Shown: one piece after another, positions 1 through 10,416 of the stretch
How the letters are laid out: every line of letters begins with the position of its first letter
How positions within the stretch are numbered: the stretch's first letter is position 1
NCBI GenBank assembly: GCA_002261195.1
Contig: MVBO01000061.1
Coordinates: forward strand, 1 to 64,000
Origin: Bifiguratus adelaidae
Taxonomy: Eukaryota; Mucoromycota; Endogonomycetes; Endogonales
Length of the DNA stretch: 64,000 nucleotides
Direction of reading: 5' to 3'
The notes under the pieces: model-generated
What the model was told of the DNA's origin: nothing
The model's input: the letters and a program-made list of their open reading frames with translations, nothing else
The model's database searches: none
Position numbers and translations under genes: made by a program

Positions 1-48
1 ACTGCACAAGAGAATAAAGTTTTGGGTTGAAGAGAACAAATTGTGGCA

Positions 49-681
49 TACAGTAAAGTTCAGTAGTACGGTACCCACCTGCCAGTTGTTACTGTACATT
101 TCCAACTCTCACTGTAAAATTCCGTTTCCGCCGCCAAAAATACTGTACAGTATACTACGGAGTCAAACAGTAATGTAAAGTTCACTCTATCTAATCGTCT
201 TATTCACGTTTAAAGCACAGCCTCCGGTAAGTTAATGTAAATTCCCTGCATTTCGCCGCTACAGTAAAGAATTATAGTAATTGTTCAAATCACTCTCACA
301 AATTCATTGGTAACTGGACAGAAACTGTCAATTTTGATAGCATTGCAATGTAAAGATGTGTCATCGCTATGTACAGTACAGTATTGCAAACGTGTCGCAA
401 CCAAAAAATACTGCACAATCAATGTCGAGACAAGAACGCGAGCCTTCGATGCCTAAGCAGACAAAATACAGTACTGGAGTGTTCCGGTAGGTGTTGCCGT
501 GACCATACTCGCGCCGCCTACCGTAAATCGAAATGCGCGCACCTTGCTATCTTTGGGGAGCATTGGGAAGAAGCAAGCCGCAATTATAGTAAGTGAACAT
601 TGATACAATTTCTACAGTACGGTATTTGGAATCCACATTACAGTACCTTGTGCCATGCAGATATCTTTTTACTATACAGTA
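49..681. repeat. Cluster of TACAGTA/TACTGTA motifs
   Basis: The 7-mer TACAGTA, or its complement TACTGTA, occurs 11 times between 49 and 681: at 49, 90 (complement), 141 (complement), 146, 260, 372, 377, 467, 613, 639 and 675. Random sequence of this length would give about 0.1. Many near-matches (ACTGTA, TACGGTA, TATAGTA) lie between them. Positions 140-153 form a perfect 14-bp palindrome. The motif is rare in the rest of the window; I noticed single copies near 16131 and 59819. It is not a simple tandem array, because spacing is irregular. It could be a binding-site cluster, a decayed short repeat or a subtelomeric-type sequence. The sequence alone does not decide. Confidence 0.7.
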
Positions 682-855
682 GTTGTGCTGTTTACTTTGC
701 CTCAGTGTCATGCTTCCAATGTTGACACTTTAATCGCTGACCTGAGACCTGACAGAGATGGAAGCAGGAATTACCACATTACGCCCGAGTGTTTGGCCTC
801 TCCAGGATGTATCCCATGCTTCTGCCCAGGTGTCTCGCTTGTCGGATCTTGCTAG
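655..855 (+). CDS. Weak candidate: small cysteine-rich secreted peptide
   Basis: An ATG-initiated open frame of 66 codons starts with a hydrophobic stretch that resembles a signal peptide (residues 1-20, MQISFYYTVVVLFTLPQCHA). It ends with five cysteines in the last 23 residues. Small secreted cysteine-rich proteins of this size are common in filamentous fungi. Against it, the frame is short, has no recognised family, lies in the TACAGTA-rich flank, and its signal region overlaps one copy of that motif. It may well be chance. Confidence 0.15.
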   Translation: MQISFYYTVVVLFTLPQCHASNVDTLIADLRPDRDGSRNYHITPECLASPGCIPCFCPGVSLVGSC

Positions 856-1249
856 AACTCTAGCTGAGACAATCTCCAATACTCATCACATCAATTAGAT
901 TGCACAAGCTTTGCCAATTGCAATATGATTCCGCGAGCTCAGTATCAACCATTCAACAATGACACTTGATAATCATGCGCATGTCTCCGTGACAAATGCA
1001 AAAATCTGCACTTGTCGACTCAAATACTATACGTTGGAGCGCAAAACGCCTTGGTGACCCGGCCTGATTACTTGAAATCATTGCTGCATGGTTGTGTACC
1101 TCTCTGCTCTGTAGAGTCAACTTGTCAATCGCTCTTCCCTTTGAACTTCGACTGTTCACGCACAATCCGGAAGACTCGCAATTTCATCAATTGCCGAGTC
1201 ACACCATTGAACCTTTCAGAGCCCGCGACAGGAGGGGCCAATTCAAGCG

Positions 1250-3878
1250 ATGCAAAGTGACAGCAATAGCGCAGGTAGGTATTCAATGCTGTCTGAAAAG
1301 CATCGCTCAAGGTCCTTCTATCAGTTTCGTCGCTGCAACTCAATCCCAGGGAGCAGTTGTATTATAGCGAGTTATTTGCCGCCGCCGACTCTGGAAAGCT
1401 TGGCTATCTGACAGGACAAGCGGCAGTAGCTTTCATGTCTAGGTCCAACCTGAGACAGCAACAACTCGCAGAGGTAAGTAGAGAAGTACACCGAGATGTA
1501 AAGGCTCATCTGTTGCCTCTCGGAGATATGGCAATTGGCCGATACGGACGGCAGAGGCGTCTTGGACCGCACGGCTTTCTTTCGAGCGATGAAGCTCATT
1601 GCTGCAGCTCAAAGCGGCTGGAATATCTCTGCTCAATCTCTTTACGCACAAGGTACATATCAGATGTGCTGTTGTCTTGGTTAACACTTGTCTGATAGAT
1701 CTTCCGTTGCCCCACATTACCGGCTTTTCGCAATCACCAATATTGGCGCAGGCGTCGCAAAGAAACGAATTACAGTCTAATGCAGCTCCGCTAGGTCCTA
1801 CGGAAGCTGACAAGCAAAAATTCATTGCGCTTTTCAATCAAGCCAACCCGGTCAACGGGATCTTACCAGGTAAAGGATAATTACGGTAAGCAAAGATGAC
1901 GGCTCATATTCTACTTAGGTGACAAGCTTAAAGATATACTGCTTCGTTCTCGTTTGCCAAATGAGCAGTTGGGCCAAATATGGTATGAAAAAGTTACTGC
2001 TGTGGTTATGTGCTCTGATGTGTTGCAGGAATCTTGCCGACGTGCGAAGATCAGGCAGCTTCAATCAAGATGAATTTATCATCGCCATGTATTTTGTGCA
2101 GGGATTGATGGATGGAACGATTAAGACGCTACCGGCGACGCTTCCGGCCAGCTTGCATAACTCTTCCGCCAACTCTTCTTTCCCGCAATATGGACAGCCA
2201 AATTTACAAGCTTCGAAGCAGAATGTAGACGACAACCTCCCTCTGGGTACATTAGCTAGGCAACTGACAGGATCACCACAAACCTTTCAAAACGTTCCCC
2301 CTCTCAGCCCAATAACTAGGCATTTGACCGGATCGCCAACGCTTAGTAGGGCATCGCCCAGTAGATCTGCGACGTTAACATCCCTGGGTGCTTCTGCCTT
2401 CAACTTTGCGCCACAGTGGGACATCTCGACTGAGGAGAAACGCAAGTTTGATCAGTTCTTTGACAATATAGATTCAGATATGCAAGGTCGTGTCGAAGGT
2501 AAAATTGCTTTCGTTTGCCATATATTGGCAATTTTGCTCATGACCCATTGACAGGTAGTGATGCGGTTGACTTCTTCAGTCGATCGGGGCTCCCGTCGGA
2601 TGACCTTGCTCGCATTTGGGATCTTGCTGACATCCGCCATCAGGGATCCTTATCGCGTGACGAGTTTGCTGTTGCAATGTACTTGATCCAGCGTCGTATG
2701 GGAGGTCATGATATACCTCGAGAGCTCCCGCGCTCACTCGTGCCGCCATCTATGCGGGAAGGTACAATTTTCGAGCAGCTAAAAAAATTCTCTCTCTGCA
2801 TTTACTGACAACTGATTTAGGTCGACCCAATATGCAAGTCAACTCTCCAAAGCAGCAAGCACCCATTGATCCCTTTTCCGAAGCACCCGCCATGCAATCC
2901 TACCCACAAGGATGGATCAGTCCTCAAACAACCGGAATGACTGCATCCAGTATAGGCGCATCGAAAGGTAAATTACAAGGAGTTAGAGGGAGCTGTCCAT
3001 TATTGGCTTACAAGATACTTTTAGCAGCGCCTCAAAATTCTGAAGATATGGACCTCTTGGGAGATTTTGACGCTGACACGAGCTTGAAGTACACCGAGGA
3101 AACCAAGAATGTGAACGCGCTACACACGGAGCTTTTGAAAATCGGAAATGATCTTCCCCAAGTTACCCAAAAAAGGCAGACGCTGGAAGCGCAACTCGCA
3201 AGCATCAAGGATCAGTACGCAAAACTCGAAAAGGCGCTGACGCAACAAAAGTCCATGCAACAATCAGAGGAATCAGCTTTGGAGTCCCTGAAGGCACGAA
3301 GGGATGCGGAACAACCAGGAGTTAGTGATTTGAGCAACGAATACGAGGCGGCCGAGAAGGCAGTGCAAGAGGTGCGTCAACAAAAGGACGCTCTGGAGGC
3401 GCAGATCCAAGCATCCAAAGCCGAGGCGAATGAATGTCGTGCGAAGGTGCGACAAATACAGGAGGAGGCCAATAAGCTTCGGGCACAATTGGAGGCCCTG
3501 CGAAAAGAGGGCAAGGTCGCAAAACTGGATCTTGAAACAGAAGCTGCCATCAAAGCTGCTGAAGCGCATGCCCGTTCAGGAGAGCGCACACAAGTATCAT
3601 CTTCGGCCTCTCTGTTTGGTGATCAAACAGAGGACAAATTCAAGGCTAGCTCTGAAGCCACAGGATCGCCTGTTCGGCCTGTGCCATCAGCAAGCCAATC
3701 GGGAAATCAATATGGTCAGCAGAAAGCGACGATGAGTGGCGCTACGGCGGCGGCGGACCTCAATGATCCATTCGCCATATTTACCGACTCCTTTGACGAT
3801 ACCAATTCCAAATTCAGGTCTCAAGGGCCCGTTCGAAGCGAGGATGCTTTCAATTCTGCATTCCCTAGCTTTGATTGA
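1250..3878 (+). CDS. EDE1: EH-domain endocytic scaffold (Eps15/Ede1-like)
   Basis: This protein has three Eps15-homology domains followed by a long coiled coil. EH1 follows a short first exon (ATG 1250, intron, then LNPREQ... from about 1337). EH2 starts near 1795 (TEADKQKFIALFNQ). EH3 starts near 2430 (EEKRKFDQFFDNID) and ends with the Asp/Glu-rich calcium-loop-like segment and FAVAMYLIQ. Linkers are rich in Ser, Pro and Gln. Residues encoded at about 3090-3560 form a heptad-rich coiled coil, and the C-terminus is acidic with DPF-like and DAF motifs. EH domains bind NPF motifs, and Ede1/Eps15 proteins organise early sites of clathrin endocytosis at the plasma membrane. At least eight introns are needed to join the frame. 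The 57-nt intron at 2968-3024 is a multiple of three and lacks a stop. It may equally be called a Pan1/End3-class EH protein; the coiled-coil layout favours Ede1. Confidence 0.85.
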
Positions 3879-3962
3879 GGTGAATCACGGAGATTATATT
3901 CAGTGTAGATGCGAAGATGCAGATAATGTTACATGCCGGCTATAAACTACGATCAGGTCATC

Positions 3963-6677
3963 ATTAAGTCCATAGCCGTAAGGTGCCATCAGCTCCAGCG
4001 GAGAAAATCCAAGGCTGTGTTGGGTGGAACTCGCAGTGCAAGGCGCCTAGAGGTCATTACTATCCTGTATCCTACATCCCAGGAATCACTCACCTAAACT
4101 GCTTTTAACGGCATGACCCTTAAGGATCTTAACTGGAACAATCAGAGGATTCTGAAGTAAGTCATTGTACACCATGCCGTGGAAAATTTGGATTGTTCCG
4201 TCGTCAGAGCATGAAGCGAACAAGGGATATCTCTTATGGAATGCTACCTGACGGATTGCTTGCGAGTGATACCTGGAACGATCAAAAATCGTTGAACACG
4301 TGAAAAATGGCACAACGCTCAGTAACTTACCTCAAAGTCTTGTAAGGCTTGGAGCTAAGATCCATATCAAACCAGCAAAGGCGTTTGTCATAGCTTCCAA
4401 TGATGACATTGTCACCACCCGGATGCAAGTCAATGCTTGATATCCATTTGACTCCAGATTGCAGCGTTTTCACCAATTGTTGCTGCATCAAGTCGTAGAC
4501 ACGAACGTAACGCTGCGTCTGTAAGCGGCATTAGGAACGAAGCATATGCAACAATACACTCAGGTGCACTTACCGATACAAAGAACAGAGGCTTAAGTGG
4601 ATGGAAGATCACCTTTTGTACCAAGCCCTTGAGTTTTCTGAAAGGATTTTGCGTCTGGTGCTTGCTAAAATCGTGCACCAGGATAGCAAAGTTCTGTGCG
4701 TCTGGGGCAACCGTTGCCATATAATTCCCTTTGCGATGCCATGTAATCTGCTTTACGACTTGCGTGTGTTGGATCCTGATTTTGATGAGATCATTGGTCT
4801 CTTCCTTCTCACTTGGCTTTTGCCATTGAGCGCCTTTAGGTGCACTGTCGCTGTCGTTGCTGCTCAATGGGAATCCTGCCTTCAAAAAGGCATCCAATGC
4901 AAGCGATTGTTCAGGCGAGCAGATGTTACGAGGGGCAATAATGACGACTTGCCCGTGGCCGACCGATACAGCAAAACATGGGTAATCTTTGTTGGGATTC
5001 CAAGCAATGCTGTGAATGACGTCTCCAAGTTCCCAAACGTGTAGGCATCTTGTCGTTGCAACTTCCCATAGTCGCAATGTCCCGTCATCAGAACCAGAAA
5101 CCAAGAACAGTCCGGTAGGATCCACAGCGAATGTTCGTATACGAGCAGTGTGTCCTACATATGAAAGTGATTGAATGGTAGGGAACGGCCGCAAGTCTTT
5201 TGGTGAGGGAAGCTTGGGTATGAGCGACTCGGGATCAATGTTGAGCTATACAAAGTCTCATTAGCTCAGCTAAGACGACCGAACGAAGATCCTACCCTAT
5301 TCTTCCTGACTCGCGGAGCAAGATAGAGATCAAGACATCTTTGAAATTTTTCTTGCATAAAACGTTGATAGGCTGGGACAAGTCGGAGTGAAGTAAACCT
5401 GCACCTGCGTAAGACAACGAGAAACGCTAGAGTTGCCGGTCCACTTACCTTTGTGGTAAATAATTTTTGGGACGATCTTCAAGATCAAGGCTCTCCCATT
5501 CTTTCTTCTCCTCTTCAGTCGGTAAATACTCTTCTGGAGGGTTATAGCTTTCGTCATGCTCAGGTAGTCGCATCTTTGGGGCAGGGATGTGCGCAGGGTT
5601 GGCTTCGGTTGGCTCCTCGTCATCGTTCCAAAGATTATAAACCGTAGCACGTACTGTCTTTGGCTTTCGAGGTACAATTCGCCCTTCTCTGATAGCACGC
5701 ACAATCTTCATAATCTATATCCAAGTCATTAATTCAGCATTGTGCGAGATATCATTGCGAAGTTGCACTTACTCTCTTCGCTTCATGTTTGGATGGTACG
5801 AATCTGCGCTTGGGTTCGGGAACAGCAGACAAGGGCATAACTTCAGGTTTACTGGTGAACCACTCAACTGTTGGCTACAGGAAAGGCTCCATCAGCTACA
5901 ATTGGCAATGCTCTTTAAACACGGTACCTCATATGGATCATAATCCATGTCCGGTATACGTCCTCCTTCAATCCGTCGGATAATTTCCAATTCCTCATCA
6001 TTCAAAACAATATCTTTGCCGTGTAGATCGTCTTTCACCGACTTCCATGAATCAGGGTCATCCATGCTCGAAAGGAACTTTTCCAGCTCATCTCCTTGGG
6101 CTGGTTTCAACACTTTCTTGCCATCGATATCGTATCCAATGTGAGGATAATCATCGTACCATTCCAAAGGAACGTTGCCGATGGTGTTTGAGACCTGCAA
6201 AGAATGTATCCGCTACAATGAGTGCCTGCTTTGCCGCCTTATGCTTTGCAAACTTACATCTTCCGTAGACGAGTCACTGTCATAGTCACCGTGAATTTCT
6301 GGTAACTTGGGTCTCATGTATTGACCGTCAGCGTTACCAGGAGTAGAAGGAGTTACCTCGTCGTCCTCAGATTCATCCGATTCTGATGCGAATCCGTCGA
6401 TTTTGGACCCGCCAGTATCACCTTCCTCTAGCAAGCTGCCTTCATCAGAGTTCTCAAATTCCTCTCCATCTGACTCAGATACTTCTTCTTGGTCGCTATC
6501 AGCGCTGTGAATCTCTAAACCTTCGAGATCAAGGTCACTGTCGCTGTCTTCCTCGTACTCCTCCACATTTCGCTTGCTGGACTTCTTCGGTCCACTCTCG
6601 CCGGAGTCGCCATTGGCCATTCCAGTCGGTTGCTTGCCGTTACCAGCGCGCTTTTTTTTGCTTAGCCCAACAGGCAT
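3963..6677 (-). CDS. ERB1: Ribosome biogenesis protein ERB1/BOP1
   Basis: This is a core subunit of the PeBoW (Nop7-Erb1-Ytm1) complex, which acts in the nucleolus on 27S pre-rRNA and 60S maturation. The N-terminus is basic ([10 protein letters not shown]) and then strongly acidic. The BOP1 N-terminal domain follows ([44 protein letters not shown]), then WD40 repeats ([29 protein letters not shown]). The last exon joins across an intron (about 4030-4098) to give [20 protein letters not shown] and TAA at 3963-3965, the conserved end of the family. About nine exons. An upstream in-frame codon exists, but the start at 6677 gives the usual basic N-terminus. It converges on the EH gene with 84 nt between stops, and is divergent from GAD (171 nt). 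Confidence 0.92.
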
Positions 6678-6848
6678 GGCGAGACGCAAAAGCTTGCGAA
6701 TGCACTTCAAAGTGTTCGAATTTTTTTCGCTCAAAGTCACGCTGTTACTTTCCCTATTTGGCAACCACTCGAACAATGCGCTGAGTTCAGACAACGACGC
6801 AAAGAAAGGCGTTCAAATGGATTCAATGCATACCTTTTATTGTTGAAC

Positions 6849-8921
6849 ATGGTGCTATTATCTGTCTCGACTGATGGTAGTGTCTATTGCAAGACAAGTT
6901 TACTGAGTGTCAATATTGAATTGAACAATAGAGCATTTTACAACTACTACGGTATACGGATCAAGATGGGCTGGACAAGAGATTCCAAGGTAGGGCACGC
7001 TTATTATAGCCCTCATATTTGATCACATTGTGTGATCGTAGATTTGAGCTGCCAGAGGTGAGAGTTTAACGTGTGCACAAATGACCTCTTAAAGATCGCT
7101 TTAGGATGAGATGCCGCCAAGTAGGGAACCTACCATGGACTATATTCAAATACGTTGAAAGACTGACGCATTATTCAGGAGTAGCTTACAAACTTATCAA
7201 AGATGACTTAAGTGCAAGTAATTCGGCATGCTTATGGAGTCAAAGTGAGACTAAATACATCAAGTAGCTCGATGGCAATCCCGGCTTGAATTTGGCCAGC
7301 TTTGTCACAACATATATGGAGGAAGAAGCAGGTAATTACGAAAGCTGGGTAAAGTATCTGCGAGGTATCTCTCTGACATTGTTTAGAGCAACTTATCATG
7401 GAGAACATTGAAAAGAATTTCATTGACTACGAGGAATATCCACAATCAGCAGAGATTCAGAATCGCTGCGTACACATCATTGCCCGGTTATTTCACGCTC
7501 CCACATCGGAAGGCGAAGAAGCCATCGGTTGCTCGACAATTGGCAGCTCGGAAGCCATCATTTTATCGCTGTTGGCTATGAAAAAGAGATGGCAGAGAAT
7601 GCGAAGGGAAGCTGGATTAGATGCAGATAGACCAAACATGGTCATGGGAGCGAACGTCCAGGTGTGCTGGAAGAAGGCTGCAAGGTAATGCGTCTTTGCA
7701 GACAGGCACAGCAGCCGGCTGAATGTTTCAGGTATCTGGACATTGAGGAACGCTACACGTATTGCAGTACAGACTGTTACACGATCGTGCCGTCCGAAGC
7801 TGTCAGTTTGTGTGATGAACGAACAATTGGCATTGCGGCAATTTTAGGGTCCACGGTGAGTATGTGGTTCCGAACCGTTGACAAAAGTCAACATAGAATT
7901 TCTATATAGTACACTGGTCATTATGACGATGTGCAAGCACTCAATGAGGGATTAGAACAATTGTGCGCGCGGACCGGTTGGGTAGGTTTACCACCCAATT
8001 TTCAAGGGAGTAATGTACATTTCAGGACATTGGCATCCACGTTGATGCTGCATCAGGCGGCTTCGTAGTTCCCTTCAGTCGTCCTGATCTTATCTGGGAC
8101 TTTAGGTTATCCAGGGTTATCTCCATCAATGTTAGTGGTCACAAATACGGCTTCACTTATCCTGGGTAGGTTCACAAGAACTGATGTCAAACGACTAAAC
8201 GCATCCCAAAATCAGAATCGGTTGGAATATTTGGAGATCATCCGAATACCTTGAGCCCGAGCTAGTGTTTCATGTCGACTACCTAGGCGCCGATCAGGTA
8301 TTGCTATCACATTGGTAGATTATATCGAGCTACGACTGAAATCATCGATAGGCCACATACACGTTAAATTTTAGCAAGAGTGCATCCATGATCATTGCTC
8401 AATATTATGTGCTGATAAGGCTGGGAAGAAAGGGATTTGTCGCAATTATTGATAACTTAATCAAGATTGCGGACTACTTGGCAAATGGCATTGAATCCTC
8501 CGGCAAATTTATCCTACGTTCCGCGCGTCACGGGAACGGTCTACCCTTAGTTGCATTTACACTCAAGGAGAAAACTTTTTTTCAGGAGGTACGTCCTATC
8601 ATACGACATTGTTTACAGCATGGCTTTAGATGGATATTGCGGCCAGGCTCCGAGAACGAGGGTGGATTGTGCCGGCATACCATATGGCCCCAAAGGTGGA
8701 AGACATGCAATTGCTGCGAGTGGTAATTCGAGAAGACTTTTCAATGCACAAGGCCGAATCCTTTATTCGCGACTTGCTCCATGTGCTCGAAGTCTTGAGC
8801 GCAATGGACCACTCGAGCATCCTCGCCCAACGGTGAGTACCTATGGCAAGGATGCCACAGTATCTCATCCCCATATGCCACAAAGACACGCGACCGCCTC
8901 ACGCTGGACATTGCTTCGTAA
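6849..8921 (+). CDS. GAD1: Glutamate decarboxylase (PLP-dependent)
   Basis: The enzyme converts L-glutamate to GABA and CO2 in the cytosol, feeding the GABA shunt. The gene looks fragmented but reads through about a dozen exons. The N-terminus starts MVLLSV, like plant-type GADs, followed by [41 protein letters not shown] and [14 protein letters not shown]. Next come the substrate and cofactor regions [11 protein letters not shown] and [10 protein letters not shown], and the PLP-lysine motif [12 protein letters not shown] near 8135-8165. The C-terminal domain ends near [11 protein letters not shown]-like sequence ([17 protein letters not shown]). A GC-AG intron at 7214-7267 is required. Either the frame stops at 8836, or a canonical donor at 8832 is spliced and the stop is 8919-8921. 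I chose the spliced form. No calmodulin-binding C-terminal extension of plant type is obvious. Confidence 0.88.
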
Positions 8922-9165
8922 CACCACAAAGGCCATCGGTATATGTGCTCCTCGGCGAAATGTTATGACAGAAAGCATTTGCTGAGAGCATTTTTTGGAC
9001 GCCTCCGTGGCAAGCTAGCCTGATTATTTTGCCTTGCTATTGACCTGTGATGAACGCCATCGCTAAGGAAATTGGCATTATGCAGAACAAGCAAAGTAAG
9101 AATTGCGGGTTTACTGTTTGCATGTAAAGCTATTATACAATCCGTGATTTGGACTATCGCCGATG

Positions 9166-10013
9166 TTAATCTCGTGGATTATCCCTTCGGCGATCGCGAT
9201 AGCTGTCTTCGGAGCTTTCGCTTTCGCTTTCGCTCCCGCTACGACTATAGCTTCGACGCCGACGATAGTCGTCTTCGTCTGACCTATACGAGTGACGCCT
9301 GCTACGGCGGTTATCCGTGCTTTTGCTCTCTCGTCGACGCAGGTCGCGATCGTCAGGGCTCCGTGATCGTCGTCGTTCTCTGTGTTCTCGTGTTTTACGC
9401 CTTTCCTCCTCCGCTGCTTCGTGGGCCTCTATTCGTGCTCTTTTCTTTTGCTCTTGCAGGTCGCGATCAAAGGCTGCGCCTTCGGTATAGTCCTGGCGAT
9501 CAATTCCCAGTGCTTTCATCATCTTGTCATTCTCACGCTGCTTGGCCTCTGCACGCTTGTGTGTTTCGTGCTCAAGAAGGCTATCATCATATATCAGAAC
9601 TCGTTCAATGACATGCTTGCATTCCTACCCACCTCTTGGCCTGTTTTGTACCCGCTTGATCAAGCTTCTGTATTAATGATTGTCGCAGGGCGTCTACTCG
9701 TTCATCGATGTCGGCTTCAGCCATGCTATATGACGAAAAAACTTCCTAAGTCTCTAAAACCATGTATAAACATCATGACTTACCCATGCTCCTCAAGATC
9801 GTCTCGCAGAGCCATGCATCTCACCTCCACTTCCCGTTTCTTCTCGTGCAACAGAATGTCCTTGTTGGGTTCGCGAAATGCCGGCGGCTTCTTGATCTCA
9901 TAGTCTTCATACTGTACCCTTTGCGTGGGCGTTTTCTTGAAGGACAAGTTACGCACCACGTATCCGTTCGTACCGGATCCACGAGGTGTGGACAGTCCAA
10001 TGCCGTTATACAT
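9166..10013 (-). CDS. CWC21: CWC21/SRRM2-type spliceosome protein (cwf21 domain)
   Basis: The protein starts MYNGIGLSTPRGSGTNGYVV, the near-invariant N-terminus of Cwc21 and SRRM2, which contacts Prp8 in the catalytic spliceosome. The cwf21 helix follows in the second exon (DIDERVDALRQSL) and third exon (RENDKMMKALGIDRQ). The C-terminus is an RS-like tail rich in Arg, Ser, Asp and Glu (ERRRSRSPDDRD, SGSESESESSEDSYRDRRR). Introns lie near 9726-9783 and 9612-9655. An upstream in-frame ATG at 10037 would add eight residues, but the family start is MYNGIGL. It is a short form compared with animal SRRM2. Confidence 0.88.
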
Positions 10014-10416
10014 GGTCAAGAGTCCCGTATTCGCCACGCTTCAAACCGCGCTGTTAAGGTCACGTGCGATGGGTTAGGGTACGCACGGTCCCGGTTACAA
10101 CGGTGTCAACGGCTTTGGAACACCTTGGTCTTGTTGGGTCGCGCCTAGGAGGTTTGGATACATACCGTATCTCGGGGTGAATCATCTACCTCTATATTAT
10201 ATTAGGCTACTTTGTTGTTGGAAGCAAGCCGGGCAGCGCCAGGTACGGGATCAAGGATTGGCTAGGAAACAGTTACCACATCAACGCACGTCTGCTACGT
10301 CTCAAGAGGTTTCGCCATCTTGTGATCGACGTTGGAGACAGTATATAAAAGTGCACTCATCAAGTACCAACGAAGTCAATACGCACACGCGCCGAACAAG
10401 CGATCTTGCATCCGTG
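10014..10416 (+). promoter_or_regulatory. Divergent region between CWC21 and the RRM-R3H gene
   Basis: This stretch of about 400 bases separates two start codons on opposite strands. It holds a consensus TATA box for the plus-strand gene (next entry). Near 10071 there is a single GGTTAGGG element. An open frame runs in from 10177 in phase with the RRM-R3H gene, but it would place the TATA box inside coding sequence, so I treat it as upstream sequence. Confidence 0.5.
10342..10350 (+). promoter_or_regulatory. TATA box of the RRM-R3H gene
   Basis: The sequence TATATAAAA matches the eukaryotic TATA consensus. It lies 67 nt upstream of the first downstream ATG (10417), a normal distance for fungal TATA promoters. 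This supports the start codon at 10417 over the in-frame upstream candidate at 10177. Confidence 0.55.

Larger units (their letters stand above)
1..1249. other. Gene-poor left flank of the EH-domain gene
   Basis: I find no convincing gene in this stretch. Open frames here are short and overlap each other. The first 700 bases are AT-rich and carry many copies of a 7-base motif (see the repeat entry). The last 500 bases (about 750-1249) look like ordinary unique sequence and probably contain the promoter of the downstream EH-domain gene. One short open frame with a signal-peptide-like start (655-855) is listed separately as a weak candidate. Confidence 0.5.

Noticed and set aside
369-596. 75-codon open frame in the TACAGTA region
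   Set aside because: No signal, domain or splice context; its composition follows the motif-rich DNA.
7021-7037. Inverted repeat GATCACA-TTG-TGTGATC
   Set aside because: It lies within an intron of the decarboxylase gene near the acceptor; a 7-bp arm is too short to claim function.
6849-8921. Glutamate decarboxylase as a pseudogene
   Set aside because: Straight reading gives many broken frames, but every conserved block joins in frame through introns with proper donors and acceptors, including one GC-AG intron. The gene looks intact.
9072-9611. Plus-strand open frame of about 180 codons
   Set aside because: It is the antisense shadow of the CWC21 RS-like tail; its Ser/Arg/Phe pattern is the complement of Arg/Ser/Glu codons.
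10071-10078. TTAGGG elements as telomere remnants
   Set aside because: Only single copies occur (here and near 34648); no tandem array, so they are promoter-type elements at most.
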